Shown here: positions 1 through 11,233 of the stretch, piece by piece
Layout: the number at the start of each line of letters is the position of its first letter
Numbering within the stretch: the first letter of the stretch is position 1
Source: Rhizomys pruinosus
Lineage: Eukaryota; Chordata; Mammalia; Rodentia; Spalacidae
Assembly: GCA_009823505.1 (NCBI GenBank)
Contig: VZQC01014000.1
Coordinates: forward strand, 366,404-430,403
Length of the DNA stretch: 64,000 nucleotides
Direction: 5' to 3'
The notes under the pieces: generated by a model
Databases searched by the model: none
What the model was told of the DNA's origin: nothing
The model's input: the letters and a program-made list of their open reading frames with translations, nothing else
Position numbers and translations under genes: made by a program

Positions 1-1140
1 AAAAAGTCTTACGTGAAATCATAACATCTACAAACTCTCAGTATTTTGATTTTCTTCCTGTTTTATTTTCTTGGCTAATTGCTCTGTCTAGGACTTCAGT
101 AGTTGAATGTTGAATATGTTGAATCAAGGTGGTAATACTGAATATCTTACTCCTGTCACATATACTATAAAAAAGTAATACCCAGAGAAATTCCACTCGG
201 TTTTTGATCAAATTATGATTTTTTTTATTAGCAGAAAGCCAGTGGTTGAGAGTGGCTATCACCAGAAAGAATACTCAACCCCAAGGATAAGCAGGGCAGA
301 GTTTAATAAAGCTTAAAATGACAATTACATAATGCTAGGGGCAAAGATAATAACAATAGTTATATCAGATCACCCTAGTTAGACCAGACCAGGAAAAGAT
401 CATTTAACAAAGAAGTTTTCATTTAACAAAAAGATTCTAAGTTTTGGTTACGAAAAAAGTTTCTCAGAATTGCAGAAAACAATGGACTCCATGGAGATGG
501 AGATATAGCTGAATGAGAGGGTGTTCTGCCTGGCTAGTTCTAAGTTTCCTAGTATTAAAGAAGCAATGTGCTACCCTGAAACTACTACAGGCACAGCCTT
601 CATGGGACTGGTTCTGTATTGATTGATGGATTTAGAGTGGGGGGGCAGGGGGGAAGAAGCAGGGTAAACAAAAGTCAGATAGAAATAAATGGAGTCAGTT
701 TTACTTCAAAGAGATTTTCAGTTTTTATTCAGTATAACATTTATTATGTTGTGGTATGTTTTGCTTTATGTAGTTTGTGCAGAAGTTTTATCATGAAGGA
801 CATTTTATAAAAAGCCTTTCTAATGTGTATCCAGTGACATTATTGTACTTGTTTTAAGTTTTGTTGATCTGACATATTATATTATTACGTATACATTAGT
901 AAAGATAATACAATATGTAAAGAAATATATACAGATATAGATAAAAACAAGATATAGAGATGGCAGATAGAGATGATTGACATGGAGATTTATCTTCCTC
1001 TGTTGAATACTATTGATCATGATAAACACTTTTTTTGTTGTTACTGTTATTTTTATTATCTTATCTTTACATCCTTCAGTGTTATCAGAGTTCTTTTTGT
1101 TTGACAAACATTTGGTCAGAAGAAATCAGTGAAATAAATT
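1..1140. other. AT-rich unique sequence, no gene seen
   Basis: No family is recognised in this stretch. The short open frames start and stop at random and show no motif. It holds short A/T runs only. The right limit is where similarity to the aldo-keto reductase pseudogene begins. Confidence 0.5.
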
Positions 1141-1179
1141 GTCATTTGCTCCTCTGAGTCATGTTTCCCTAGAACAATC

Positions 1180-1811
1180 TACCTGTGGTTGGATCAGTTT
1201 GGCCTGGGTGAGCTATGTTTGGCACTCAACCTGATTGGTCACTGGTTTGTTTCAGTCCAGATTTGGTCAAGATCTTTTTAATTTGGAAGTTGTCGAAGTT
1301 AGAGACACCTAGGGCTTTCACAAATCCCTCATAGACCAGTTCTGCCATGACCTCTCAGGCATCCAACCGTGTTATTTTACTGGTGATAATATTGACTTTA
1401 TCATCTTTGGAGAATAATTCCTTCCCCCTGAGCTGAAGTCCCTGTGGGCAGTAAATAGACAGCAGTCCAGACAGTCCAGTTTCATATCCAAAAGGGTCTT
1501 CTGAAAGCTTCCCCCAGCAGTTTCAGATCCAAGAAGGTCTTCTGAATGTTTCCTCCAGCAGTTTGCTCTCAAAGCAGGTGGACCACAACTTGTTCACAAT
1601 GAAGAGGTCCTACAACTTCACAGCCTTGATCTTCTTGATCTTTTCCTGGATGGTTTCTCCTACCTCGTTCTCGTTATAATATACATTAGCACAGTAAGTA
1701 TGGCGATATCCAGAATTCATGGCTTCCATGTTTTGGCCTGGGTAGACATCCATGTGCCCAGTCCTACAATGGCATCTTGACATTGGTACTGAGCTCCACA
1801 AAAGTGGCCAT
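1180..1811 (-). pseudogene. AKR1B-family aldo-keto reductase processed pseudogene, 3'-truncated
   Basis: Read on the minus strand, the sequence starts at an ATG at 1811 with MATFVELST, the usual N-terminus of AKR1B proteins (NADPH-dependent cytosolic reductases of aldehydes and sugars). Further family stretches follow in different frames: SGYRHTYCANVYYNENEVGE with QEKIKKIKAVK, then KLW-TCFE, a KTLLDMKLDCLD-like stretch, a [14 protein letters not shown] stretch and a T-NQVEC-like stretch near 1220. These join without introns, which indicates a retrocopy. Similarity stops near residue 190 of about 316, so the C-terminal third is missing. Breaks include an early stop after KMPL, several frameshifts, and a 41-bp direct duplication at 1480-1561 that doubles the AFQKTLLDLK coding region. 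The 5' end resembles AKR1B7/B8 more than AKR1B1, but I cannot assign the parent. It cannot make an active enzyme. Confidence 0.78.
1480..1561. repeat. 41-bp tandem duplication inside the AKR1B pseudogene
   Basis: Positions 1480-1520 and 1521-1561 are two adjacent 41-bp copies, both beginning TTTCA-ATCCAA and ending CCAGCAG, with several differences between them. 41 is not a multiple of three, so the copy arose after the gene lost function, or it was itself a disabling change. Confidence 0.8.
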
Positions 1812-1884
1812 GGCTACTGCAGAAATATTTCTGAGAGACCAGATAGATGTGTCTGTCCTGATAAGGATGCAGACAGGGGTTTTA

Positions 1885-2113
1885 TATCCTTTCTAAAAAT
1901 GTATTTATTTTTATTTTATGTGAATGAATGTATTGCCTGAATGTAGGTAGGTGCAACTGTGTCATCAAGTACCCACAGAGGTCAAAAGGGTATTGAATCC
2001 CTCTAGAACTGGAGTTACAGATGACTGTTTGCCACCATGTGGGTGTGGGATTTGAACTCAGACCTTCTGCAAAAACAGTCAATAGTCTTAACTTCTGAGC
2101 CATCTTTTCAGCC
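1885..2113 (-). repeat. B2-type SINE, diverged
   Basis: Reverse-strand B2: an A/T-rich tail at the left, a GGTCAAAAGGGTATTGAAT body and a tRNA-like head ending CAGCCC near 2113. It is more diverged than the copy directly to its right. Clear target-site duplications were not found. Confidence 0.8.
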
Positions 2114-2125
2114 CTGATAAACACT

Positions 2126-2356
2126 GTTTCTTTTTTAATTTTATTTATTTATTTTCTATGTGTATTAATGTACTGTCTGCATGCAGGTTTGTGCACCCAT
2201 GTCGTGCAATGCCACGGAGGTCAGAAGAGGGTGTCGGATTCCCCTGGAACTGGAGTTACAGACGGTTCTCAGCCACCATGTGGGTGCTGGGGATTGAACC
2301 CAGTACTCTGCAAGAGCAGTCGGCGCTCTTAACCACTAGGCTATCTCTCCAGCCCC
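2126..2356 (-). repeat. B2-type SINE with target-site duplication
   Basis: Full-length reverse B2 from a poly(T) tail to the head CTCTCCAGCCCC. It is flanked by GATAAACACT at 2116-2125 and 2357-2366, a clean 10-bp target-site duplication. It therefore inserted immediately beside the older B2. Confidence 0.92.
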
Positions 2357-2619
2357 GATAAACACTCTTTTTCACATATTGTTTGGTTTGTTTTACTAGT
2401 AATTTGTATTTAAAAATTGTACCAAATTTTATTAAGAAAATTGTGTGGTAGCTTTTGGTTGTTATATTGTGGGTTTTTCCTTGTCTGGTCTGGGTATCAC
2501 TTGCTTTGTGATATGACATGAAATAACTCCACCAAGAAAATTATCTTAAAATGGATAAAAAGGAAAAAGTTGACACTGTAAATGGAAAGGCATTCAATGC
2601 TCATGGATTAGAAAAAGCC

Positions 2620-2794
2620 TGGCGTGGTGGTGGTGCAAGCCTTTAATCCTAGCACTGGGGAGGCAGAGAGGGGTGGATCTCTGTGAGTTCAAGGTCAGCC
2701 TGGTCTACAAAGTGGTTACAGGCCAGCTGGGACTAAAGGGAGACCCTGTCTCAAAAAATACCAAAAAAAAAAAAAATAAAAAAAAAAAAAAAGA
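2620..2794 (+). repeat. B1 SINE
   Basis: 7SL-derived B1: GCCTGGCGTGGTGGTG start, TTTAATCC-AGCAC, GAGGCAGAGAGG, then CCCTGTCTCAAAAA and a long poly(A). AGAAAAAGC at 2610-2619 (one extra A register possible) recurs at 2795-2803 as the target-site duplication. Confidence 0.92.
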
Positions 2795-3059
2795 AGAAAA
2801 AGCAACAATATTATAAAGGCCATACAAACTAAGGGAAACTTAAACATTAAATATGCTTGCTACTAAAATACCAGTAATATCCTTCATAGAACTAGAAAAC
2901 ATAATATCCAAAAAGTTGTACAGACTTACACACACAAAACAACAACCATAGCAAAAGTAAACAGGAATGATTAAAAGAAATTTAAAGCACAATGCATATT
3001 CAAAGTGTACTCTTAAATTACAGCTTTCACAGTGGTCAATGGAACTGATGTCCCATTTA

Positions 3060-3520
3060 TGTAAACCAGTATAGACCTTCATAAAAAAATTAAAAGTATG
3101 ATTTTTGTATGACCCAGCAATCACACTATTAGGCATATATTCAAAGAAAATAAACCAGGCTGTTGAAGAAACATGTGCAGCCCCTTGTTTATTACAGTAG
3201 TCATAAAATTGAAATAATGGAAATAATCTGGTTTTTTTTCAAGTGATGAATGGAGAGGAAAAGGCCACATGTGGATATATGCTGAAATACTTACTACATG
3301 GCCACTAAAAGCAAAATAAATCTAGTAATGTTTGGCCTCATGAATGGAACTAAAATTCATTACATTAAATGAAATAAACCAGCCACATGAAGACATGTCC
3401 CATAGGCTTCTATTCATGTATAGAATCTTAAATGTTGATATTATAGAGATTGAGATTGAATGTTGGTTGCCATACTGAGGACAGTAGGAAGAGGGCAGGG
3501 ATGGAGAAAGGTTGCTTGTG
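3060..3520 (+). repeat. Ancient L1 ORF2 3' end
   Basis: The sequence follows the well-known end of mammalian L1 ORF2: CCAGCAATCACACTATTAGGCATATA, a GATGAATGGA-type segment, a GGCCACATGTGGATAT-like segment and GGTTGCCATACTGAGG near the end. It is much more diverged than the rodent L1s elsewhere in the window. It is non-coding. The left boundary is uncertain. Confidence 0.65.
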
Positions 3521-4020
3521 GGATTGATGCTTCACTTGCCTGGACAATCAGAGGGGGTCTGGCCTTTTTCCCTGATCACCATGAAGGCCACGACTAAGGC
3601 AACCCCCAATTGCCAAAATGATAAATCAAGGCCTACAGCTGGCTTGAAGTTCCAGGCAAAAAAGCATCACATTCTCACACTATCTAGGAGCCCACCTTAG
3701 TTTTGTTAGCCTGATGAAGCCTCTACTGGCTTGCACCTTCCATAGACACTATGAAATTCCTGTGCACCTCCCAACCCCCCATTCTCACCCCAAAAGCTCA
3801 CTAAATGTTAGTATATAAAATCTCAAATACCTGCAAATAAATGAGTTCTGGTCTGGCGTGGCCAGCTCCCAGGTCCATGACCTGCCAAGTTTACCCACCT
3901 CTCGAGTCCTTCCCTTCTCCCCTCCTCTGCCTGTGGCTCTGTGAGGGTGAAATGGCTTTACAGGTGAAGCTGGAACTGGCATTTCTCATGGATGCCTGGG
4001 AAGCCCACTGACCCCAGTTA
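3500..4020 (+). repeat. Possible solo LTR of an endogenous retrovirus
   Basis: The stretch has LTR-like organisation: a GC-richer body, TATATAAAATC at about 3813 and AAATAAATGAG at about 3836, then a C/T-rich U5-like segment. I could not find TG...CA ends with a target duplication, so the class and boundaries are open. Confidence 0.3.
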
Positions 4021-4284
4021 CTCAATGGGTACTATGTTACAGTTAGGCAAGGATTTCTGCTGTGCTATTATTGAATGGCTACATGAACATAAATAAACAA
4101 CAATGTGATGAAAGTGCCTTTAAGTTTTGCTTGTGAATAAGTGTTCACAGAGACAGACATGTTTAATGTGATTTAAATACTATACATTGCACAAACATCA
4201 AATAGCAATATATGGCAGCTAATTAATTTGTACAAAGGTTCTTGAGTCACTGTAGTTCAGAATGGTTTTAAAATTGCAAGTCTC

Positions 4285-4455
4285 AAGCCGGCATTGTGGT
4301 ACACACCTTTAATCCTAGCACTTGGGAGGCAGAGGCAGGTGGATCTCTGTGAGTTCAAGGCCAGCCTGGTCCACAGAGTGAGTTCTAGACCAGCTGAGAC
4401 TAAAGGGAGACTCTGAATCAAAAAGACCAAAAAGACCAAAAAAAGAATAAAAAAT
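4285..4455 (+). repeat. B1 SINE with 13-bp target-site duplication
   Basis: Typical B1 (GCCGGCATTGTGGTACACACC, GGGAGGCAGAGGCAGG, CTGAATCAAAAAGACC repeated in the tail). It is flanked by AATTGCAAGTCTC at 4272-4284 and 4456-4468, exact over 13 bp. Confidence 0.95.
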
Positions 4456-4468
4456 AATTGCAAGTCTC

Positions 4469-5575
4469 CTGCCTAAGCCTCCTAAACACTAAAAATGTGG
4501 ACATACATCACAATGGCTGGTTCAACATGTACAATGTGCATGTGTTTTATGTGTTAACATGTTTTAATGGGATTAAATATGCAGGAGCTGAATGAAATAA
4601 AGCCTACATTTGAACAAACTTGAACACTCACACTCAGAATTTGGGATTATGGCCTAAGTTTTACCAATGAGGCAAATTTCTCTGGAAAAGCAAGATCCTC
4701 ACCAAGAAAATGTCAGATAAGTATATGCACACAATATGAGTAGAAGAAAGTAATGCTGAAGTGGTTCCAGAGGGAAGTCAGAGCTTTCATCTGGTGTTGA
4801 CTGAAGTGCTTGAGGGCCTGAACTTAGTAAACAATGCTGATTGGTTTCTTAAAGGGTTGTGAGAAGGGACATTGCGAATGAGGTAGTTATTAGACTGGCA
4901 AATACAGGGCACTGAGCAATGGCATGGACAGGACTCTGACTTTGCCCTATTGGAATCAGCAGTCTATTTATCAGTATTAGAATAAACCTAATTTCCAGGA
5001 CCACTGATCTACAGTGTCTCTTCCTTCACTGTTTGCCCAGTCACCTTTATTACCACAGCCTCATGCATCAGCTTTGTTTCTGAAGTTCAAATCAGCTGTC
5101 TTCGATACTGAACAACTCTGAGTCTGACCATAAGCAGACTTAGTTAAACCAACCATAACTGGCACCCACTGGACGTCAGACTCCTTAGCCTAAAGCAAAC
5201 ACTCCTTTGGTTCTAATACTGGAAAAATCTAAGGGACTCTCTAAATTGCACAGGGACAAATGTGTCAAAGTTGCTCCAAGGGAAAGAGGGGCACAGAAAG
5301 AGCCCAATAATGAAGAAAGGATTTATTAGCACTGCAAGGAGATGATGAGGGAAAGGAATCTTTAGGGTGATGAGAGGTGGGGTAGAATCAGGAGCATTTC
5401 CTAAAATAGAAAGGACAAGTCAGAGAACAGAAAAAAAATCAAGGAAAGAAGGGGTACAAGCAAAGTTAGGAAAGTGAATTAAAGGAAAGAGCAGGACTGA
5501 GGAAATGGAGCGCCTTTGGCAGTCTGACCAGAGTTACACTTCTTCCGGATGGGCAGCAGGAAGTGATTAAAAAAT
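4469..5575. other. Unique sequence, no gene seen
   Basis: No coding frame, RNA gene or recognised repeat. A purine-rich stretch near 5280-5510 (AAGGAAAGA-type words) is of low complexity. Confidence 0.45.
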
Positions 5576-5579
5576 TAAA

Positions 5580-6310
5580 CTGATTGTGGCTTATAACATC
5601 GCCTAACCACTAGAGGACGTAAGCTTGTGGCATCCACTGTGAGTTATTCCTCCAAGGAGAGAGCTAATAGCCAAATAGATTTGGGATATATATAGACACT
5701 TGGCTGCCACTGTTGCACAGTATCTCCAGGCTGTTGAGGTGTAGCTGATATTGACGGAGGAGTCTTGCTTGTCTCAGGGAGACCAATATTTTGCTGTATT
5801 GCTTTAGTGGCCTTTGGTAATGCTCTCTAGCATTTCAGAGGCCAGTTGTACACTAGCAAGTGACGTCTCATAACATTTTTCATGCTCACACCAGGTCTTC
5901 GACAACAGGGACTTACCGCCTTTCTCCTTGCATATATCCCACTTATAGGCAAAAGGCCTTTATAATTTGGGGGGGCAGGTTTGAATCACCTAGCCAACAT
6001 CTCCTAGGCAGAATAATTCATTGCTGATGTCAGAGCTTTCCTGTAGTAATATATTTTGCTTAATTACACAGCTTATAAACACTTTACTATTGAATTTGGC
6101 TCTAGATAGAGAAATATCCTTTCACAGTTCCTATGCCTATCAATCAGTTAATACGTTATGCCTGTTTTAGGAAATTACCACTGTAACAATTGGCTCTAGT
6201 TTACAGTTAGGGAGTGGTTCCATTACCGTCATGTTTTTCTTTTTCCTAAAAAAGGGGAGAGGTAGGAAGGTTTCTCAGCATCTGGAAGGTAAACTTCATT
6301 AGGGACCACT
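5580..6310 (-). repeat. Repeat R, 5' half, inverted relative to its 3' half
   Basis: This segment matches 22640-23400 in the same direction and is the reverse complement of 32966-33200. Shared words include GTTATTCCTCCAAGGAGAGAGC, GATTTGGGATATA, GTCTCAGGGAGACC and TTTAGTGGCCTTTGG. I name the family R because I cannot identify it. An AATAAAG motif in the R-forward strand suggests an LTR origin, but this is only a guess. The neighbouring piece at 6320-6690 is the other half of R in the opposite orientation. Confidence 0.7.
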
Positions 6311-6319
6311 TGTCACCCT

Positions 6320-6690
6320 TTATAGAGAAACCATAGTTTGTGGATTAGCATACCATCCAAGCATCTGTGTCTATGCTCACAGCTTAGCTTGACATAATAA
6401 GTGGTACTGCTTAAATGCCTGTACATCCAATAGCTTGTGCTTTGTTAGTATGACTAAAAAGGTATCACTGGGAAAGCTGTCAATCCATGAAGGGAAACAA
6501 CCTGAACAGACTGGAGTCCAAAATGACAACTCCAAAGAAATTAGACTGTTTTCTTCTCACCCATTTGTGCCCCTTTCCCAAAGCCCAGGGAACAAACTGC
6601 AGAAGAGGAGGCGTGGTAGATTGTAAGGGCTGTGGAGAGATAGGGGTGAATCAAGAGACTACAGGAATATAGTCTGGACTCCTAATTGAT
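6320..6690 (+). repeat. Repeat R, 3' half
   Basis: Matches 33230-33600 in the same direction: TGTGTCTATGCTCACAG, ACTGCTTAAATGCCTGTA, CAATCCATGAAGGGAAA, GAAGAGGAGGCGTGGTAGATTG and GTCTGGACTCCTAATTGATC. Open frames here are chance products of the repeat. Confidence 0.7.
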
Positions 6691-6699
6691 CAACATGCC

Positions 6700-8640
6700 T
6701 GTGCATACAAGCTTCTCCAACTGGACTATGGGAACCTTGGGTTGTTCAAAATTTGGACATAGATATTTGCAAAATGCACCAATTACCTAATTGTATGACA
6801 TACTGAGTAACATCAATGTTATCTGAAAACAACTGTGTCATTATATTGTAGAATCCCTTAAAAAAATAAATAAATAAAACTGAATGAGGGGGAAGAAAGC
6901 TCTGTCTGAAATCCAAAGGTTAAAGTACTGAAACTACCTTCTAAATCTATATTGTTGAGCCTATTAATAATCTGTCCTTCCACATGGAACCAATAATTTT
7001 CCAACTAGCCCCCAAAGCTTCATACTAAAACAGTGTAAATGATTCAATAAGTGTCTGATGTAAAAATTCACAAGGCCAGTAAAGGAATTAGCGTTTTCAC
7101 AGTGATATCAAAACAAAGGTGCTCCATACCTTCTCCTCTTTAAATACAAACACAGACACTGGCTGTAGCGAGTGCCCCACAGGAGCACTGGGAAAACAAC
7201 TTTCAAGCTGTAATCTTGTTCTTCCAACAAAAGAAAGTGAATAGAGGAAAATAAAATTTTCTCTGAAGACCAACATGTGTTATTGTTACATCACTTATTT
7301 CTAGGGTGAAGGGCTGTCTCAGGTGAATTACATTCCTGGCTGATTCAGTTTTGTATCCCAAAGATGCTGTTGGTTAGTCCTTCAATCTTTAGAGATTTAT
7401 CTATACTTTCAAGACTGATCTGTGAGACACAGTGTGCTGAGAACTTTTCGTAGCCCCCTTATGTCACTGAGTATATGACACAGAAACTGAATAATCATTA
7501 ATGATGTTAAAAACACATTTGCTAGGAGGGTGCATATGAAAGACTGCCTACAAAATGGCTTTCAGTTTTCACAAGGTTTTTCTTATTCACCCTTTATCGT
7601 ATTCATTTTCTCAGCTAACTACTATAAGAGTTGTAAATTTCTAGAAAAATCCTGCTGGGTTGTGACGATTAATAGGTTTCAGACTTTTTATGTGGATGCT
7701 CTCATCTTTTAGAAAATCCATCCAGGTAGAACTTGATTGATTGGAGGCATTGGTCTATCATCTCCTCAAAGACTGACATTCAGGGAGTCAGAGGCCAGGC
7801 CAGCATCCAGCCACTCGGAGTGCACATACTACTGCAGCCCAATTACTTTCATGTGGCAGTTCACATTTGTTCTGCTCAATAATGCTGGTCACAAATATCA
7901 AGTTGAAGATTTTTTTTTACAATTTATTATGTTGGTATGGAGCATATTGCTATGTAATGCACACTCTTGGAAAATGAAAACATGAAGTTTAGTGGAATAT
8001 TCTATATATTAATAAATATGATCTTTATGTTTTATTATTAGTTATGGATTTTTTTACCATAGATATTTGTAATTTACATGAAACATCAGACATTCATTTG
8101 TTTAGTAGCATAAGATTTCAAGTACAGTAGAGAACAATTAATCTAGGATTTGTGGAATAGTTTACTCCAAATGATTGATCAACTCCAATTGAAATATTTA
8201 TTGTGGGAAATTTACAGAGATCTAACTATGCTTTGCCACAGTTGAATAATGAAAAAGGAACTTTATTTAGCCCCACAGTTTAGAGGTTCATGAGCATGGC
8301 CCTCCATCAAAGCAATTTTAATGAGGGCCTCTGGACTGTTTCACACTGTGTGTGAAGCTCTGGAAATAGTGCTTCTGGAATTTGAAAGATAGCATCAAAC
8401 AGGAAGCCAGCTATGAGTGAAATGATGGGGTGAGGCTCCACTCCTACAATTTACCCTCTTAAGAACTTACCTCAGTAGAGCAGCAGCAGCACCCTCCCCT
8501 GAGAACAGCCCCTGTGACATGAACTTTCCAAGGTCTTCCTCCGTCAGCATTTCCCCACTGGAGACCAAGCCCCCACACGTAGACCTTGAGGGACAGGTCA
8601 CATATAAGCCATAGCAGGGCTCAAGAACAACAACCAATGT
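6700..8640. other. Unique AT-rich sequence, no gene seen
   Basis: No recognised gene or RNA. Short open frames at about 7530-7985 lack family motifs. A short (AAAT)n run lies near 6862. Confidence 0.45.
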
Positions 8641-8654
8641 TGTGGGTTTTTTCT

Positions 8655-8886
8655 TTAATATTTTTTAAATTTTTATTTATTATTTTTTATCTGTATGAGT
8701 GTACTGTCTGCATGTAGGTTGGCGCACCTGTGTTGTGCAATCCGCCGAGGTCAGAAGAGAGCATCGGATTCACCTGGAAGTGGAGTTAAAGATGGTTCTT
8801 AGCTGCCATGTGGGTGCTGGGAATTGAACCTGGGTCCTCTGCAAGAGTAGTTGGTGCTCTTAACCGCTGACCCATCTCTCCAGCCC
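8655..8886 (-). repeat. B2-type SINE
   Basis: Reverse B2 with tail TTTAAATTTTTATTTATT, body GAGGTCAGAAGAGAGCATCGG and head CATCTCTCCAGCCCC. Imperfect TGTG(G)GTTTTTT words flank both ends and may be the target-site duplication. Confidence 0.92.
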
Positions 8887-9011
8887 CTGTGTTTTTTGTT
8901 TTTTGTTTTTTTTTTCTATCAGATTTATCATACTTTCTTTTAGATAGAGGACTGCCATCTTCATCTACTTATTTCTTAATGAACTATAACAATCAACTAC
9001 CATGCTGTGAG

Positions 9012-9115
9012 TCAACCCCACACAGTCTACTTTGTGATTTGGAAGTAATTCTTTGGTATCATCTCAACCCCACAGAGTCTACTTTGTGATTTGGAAGTAA
9101 TTCTTTGGTATCATC
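9012..9115. repeat. 52-bp tandem duplication
   Basis: Two adjacent 52-bp copies (9012-9063 and 9064-9115) containing AGTCTACTTTGTGATTTGG and TTCTTTGGTATCATC. They are almost identical, differing near ACACAGTC versus ACAGAGTC. No coding sense. Confidence 0.93.
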
Positions 9116-9254
9116 TCAACAGCTTTATATTTTTTTTTCTAATTCCAGCTCATCATGGGTTGAGAAACCACATACTGAGTTCACTGCAATGTGTCTACTA
9201 CATAAGGTCAATAAATGTAAGAAAGTAGTATTTAAATCAGTAAGTATGTATAAA

Positions 9255-10010
9255 CCATTTTTAAATTTTTTATATTTTTATTTTTTTATTTCATGCATAA
9301 GAATTATATTTGCACCATTTCTATCCCTTCCAGTTCCCCTCCAACTCATCCCATATCCCCCCAACTCCATCTCAATTTCTTGTCCTCTTCTTTGATTATT
9401 ACATATACATGCATACATCTATAAAATCTATAAATACACACACACACACACACACACGTGTGTGTGTGTGTGTGTGTGTCTGAGATACACTGAGCTCATT
9501 TAGTGGTGCTATGTGTACCTGTGTTGTTCAGGACTGACTAGTTTGGAGCTGATCAAGAAGCTAGCCAGTGGAGAAAATTGACCATCCCACCCTCCCTCCC
9601 TCAGCATCCACTGATTACCTTTAGCTCTTCATCTAGAGCTGTGGCCTATGAAATCCCCCCAACCACATTGACACACCAACTGGTTTTGTTATAATGAAGC
9701 TCTTGTTCGGCTACCATACTGTGGAGATTTCATGAGTGCAGATGCCTCTCATGTCTAGAATGACATATCCATCAGTACATGTCCTATTCCTCTGGATCTT
9801 ATAATTATTTTCCTCCCCGCTTCTACAATGTTTCCCAAGACTTAGGTATAACAGTTGCATTTTAGATGTATCAGTTTGGTATGGCCTCCTCACAGTCAAA
9901 TATTCTCTGTGTTTTGAATGGTTGTGGAACTTTGTAATAGCTTCCATCTCTTGCCAAAAGGAACTTCTTTAATGAGTGGTGGGAGCTACACTTGTCTGTG
10001 AATATAAGGA
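9255..10010 (-). repeat. L1 3' UTR fragment (antisense)
   Basis: Pyrimidine-rich left end (TTCCAGTTCCCCTCCAACTC, then TCCTCTTCTTTGATTATTAC), then ATTTAGTGGTGCTATGTGTACCTG and TACAATGTTTCCCAAGACTTAGG. The same order of words occurs at 44395-45170. Related words occur at 34223-35380, next to a minus-strand L1 ORF2. From this I infer the 3' end of an old rodent L1 on the minus strand. Confidence 0.6.
9436..9479. repeat. Perfect 44-bp (AC)11(GT)11 palindrome
   Basis: (AC)n runs directly into (GT)n with the centre CACGTG at 9457/9458, so the two 22-bp arms are exact reverse complements. Confidence 0.95.
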
Positions 10011-10174
10011 TACCTATTTAGAATAAAGCAAGAAATTATGTTGATCTGAAAAATGACAATAGTGACTTCCTTTTTAGGATCTATGAGCTCTCTGACTATT
10101 TGTATATGATTACAGTACCATGCATGGATTCCCTTCTATTAGGAAGATCTTAAGTCCAATTAGCTATCGATTAC

Positions 10175-10331
10175 CCAAAGATAGGTGGTGCATGCCTGTA
10201 ATTTCACCAATTGGGAGGCAGAGGGAGGTGGATCTCTGTGAATTTAAGGCCAGCCTTGTCAACATAGGGAGTTCCTGGATAGTTGGAGCTACAGGGAGAC
10301 CCTGTCTCAAAAAGACCAAAAAAAAAAAAAA
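10175..10331 (+). repeat. B1 SINE
   Basis: B1 with GGTGGTGCATGCCTGTAATT, GGGAGGCAGAGGGAGGTGG and CCCTGTCTCAAAAAGACC, then poly(A). The 5' end is slightly degraded. The open frame across it is not a gene. Confidence 0.9.
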
Positions 10332-10494
10332 GTGTCACTATTGCACCAATAAAAATATTCTGTTGTCGTGATACTATGAGAGCTAGTCTCCAGGAAAGAG
10401 GTTCCAGCTCAATTGCTCCAGGTCCTATGTTTGAATAATTTCATGTCTTCAGCAATAAGGTATTAACTTCAATTTCTTGGAGGCAGTCCACTGT

Positions 10495-10705
10495 TTTATG
10501 TATCATTTAATTGGCATTAACATACACGAAATTTGTGAAACCTATGGATTAATAATAGGTGTTTTATGCACTTATAGAAAAGGAAATCAAGACCTGAAAA
10601 ATCACATAATTTTCTCAGTGTTACCTAGCTATAAAGTTGTAGAGCAAGGGCATAAACTCAATTTTTCTCATTCCAAATGTAGTATAAGGACTGTGTTGAA
10701 AGCAA
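10495..10705 (+). repeat. MIR SINE
   Basis: Ancient mammalian MIR shape: ATCATTTAATTGGCATTAAC, CCTATGGATTAATAATAGG, TATAGAAAAGGAAATCAAGACC, AATTTTCTCAGTGTTACCTAG, and CTATAAAGTTGTAGAGCAAGGG, equivalent to the conserved core (gaggaaactgaggc...gtaacttgcc...cacacagctagtaag). The 135-codon open frame at 10477-10884 lies over this repeat and I do not regard it as a gene. Confidence 0.65.
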
Positions 10706-11233
10706 TTTCTTTTTTTTTTAAGTTTTCTTTTTTATTCTGGTTGAAGTATCATCATCCAGAGCAGCAAAGTTTCTTAAAACATGTTGTATCAAACCCAAAT
10801 TATACAAGATATTATGCAATAAAAGAGAAGAACACTGGATCAAACAAATACCTTACAGGATTCCTCAGAGATTATAACTTGTGAATATGCTTCATAAATC
10901 TCCTCAAACAGAATTCCCATATCTATTTGGACTTGAAGGTGACAATGTGTGGGTGTATCTCATTACAGAGCTGGGAATAGGAAGGATGCTCATCAGATGA
11001 GGTAAAGGAGGTTTGATGAGCTTAGTCTTTGCATTCACTTCTCATTCACAATTTGTCACTAAAACAGACAAAAACAAAAATTCTGGAGAAACTATGTTTA
11101 TGTGAATTGTTAGCTTTTGATAATATTAAAAAAAGCTTTTATAGGACAAATGTATGGGAATGTATTTCAGGAATGGATACAGAATACAACTATAAACTAT
11201 TGTTAACTTTTAATCAGATGGAGATACAGTTAC

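Noticed and set aside
10477..10884. 135-codon open frame, longest in its neighbourhood
   Set aside because: It lies over a MIR SINE and AT-rich DNA, with no family motif.
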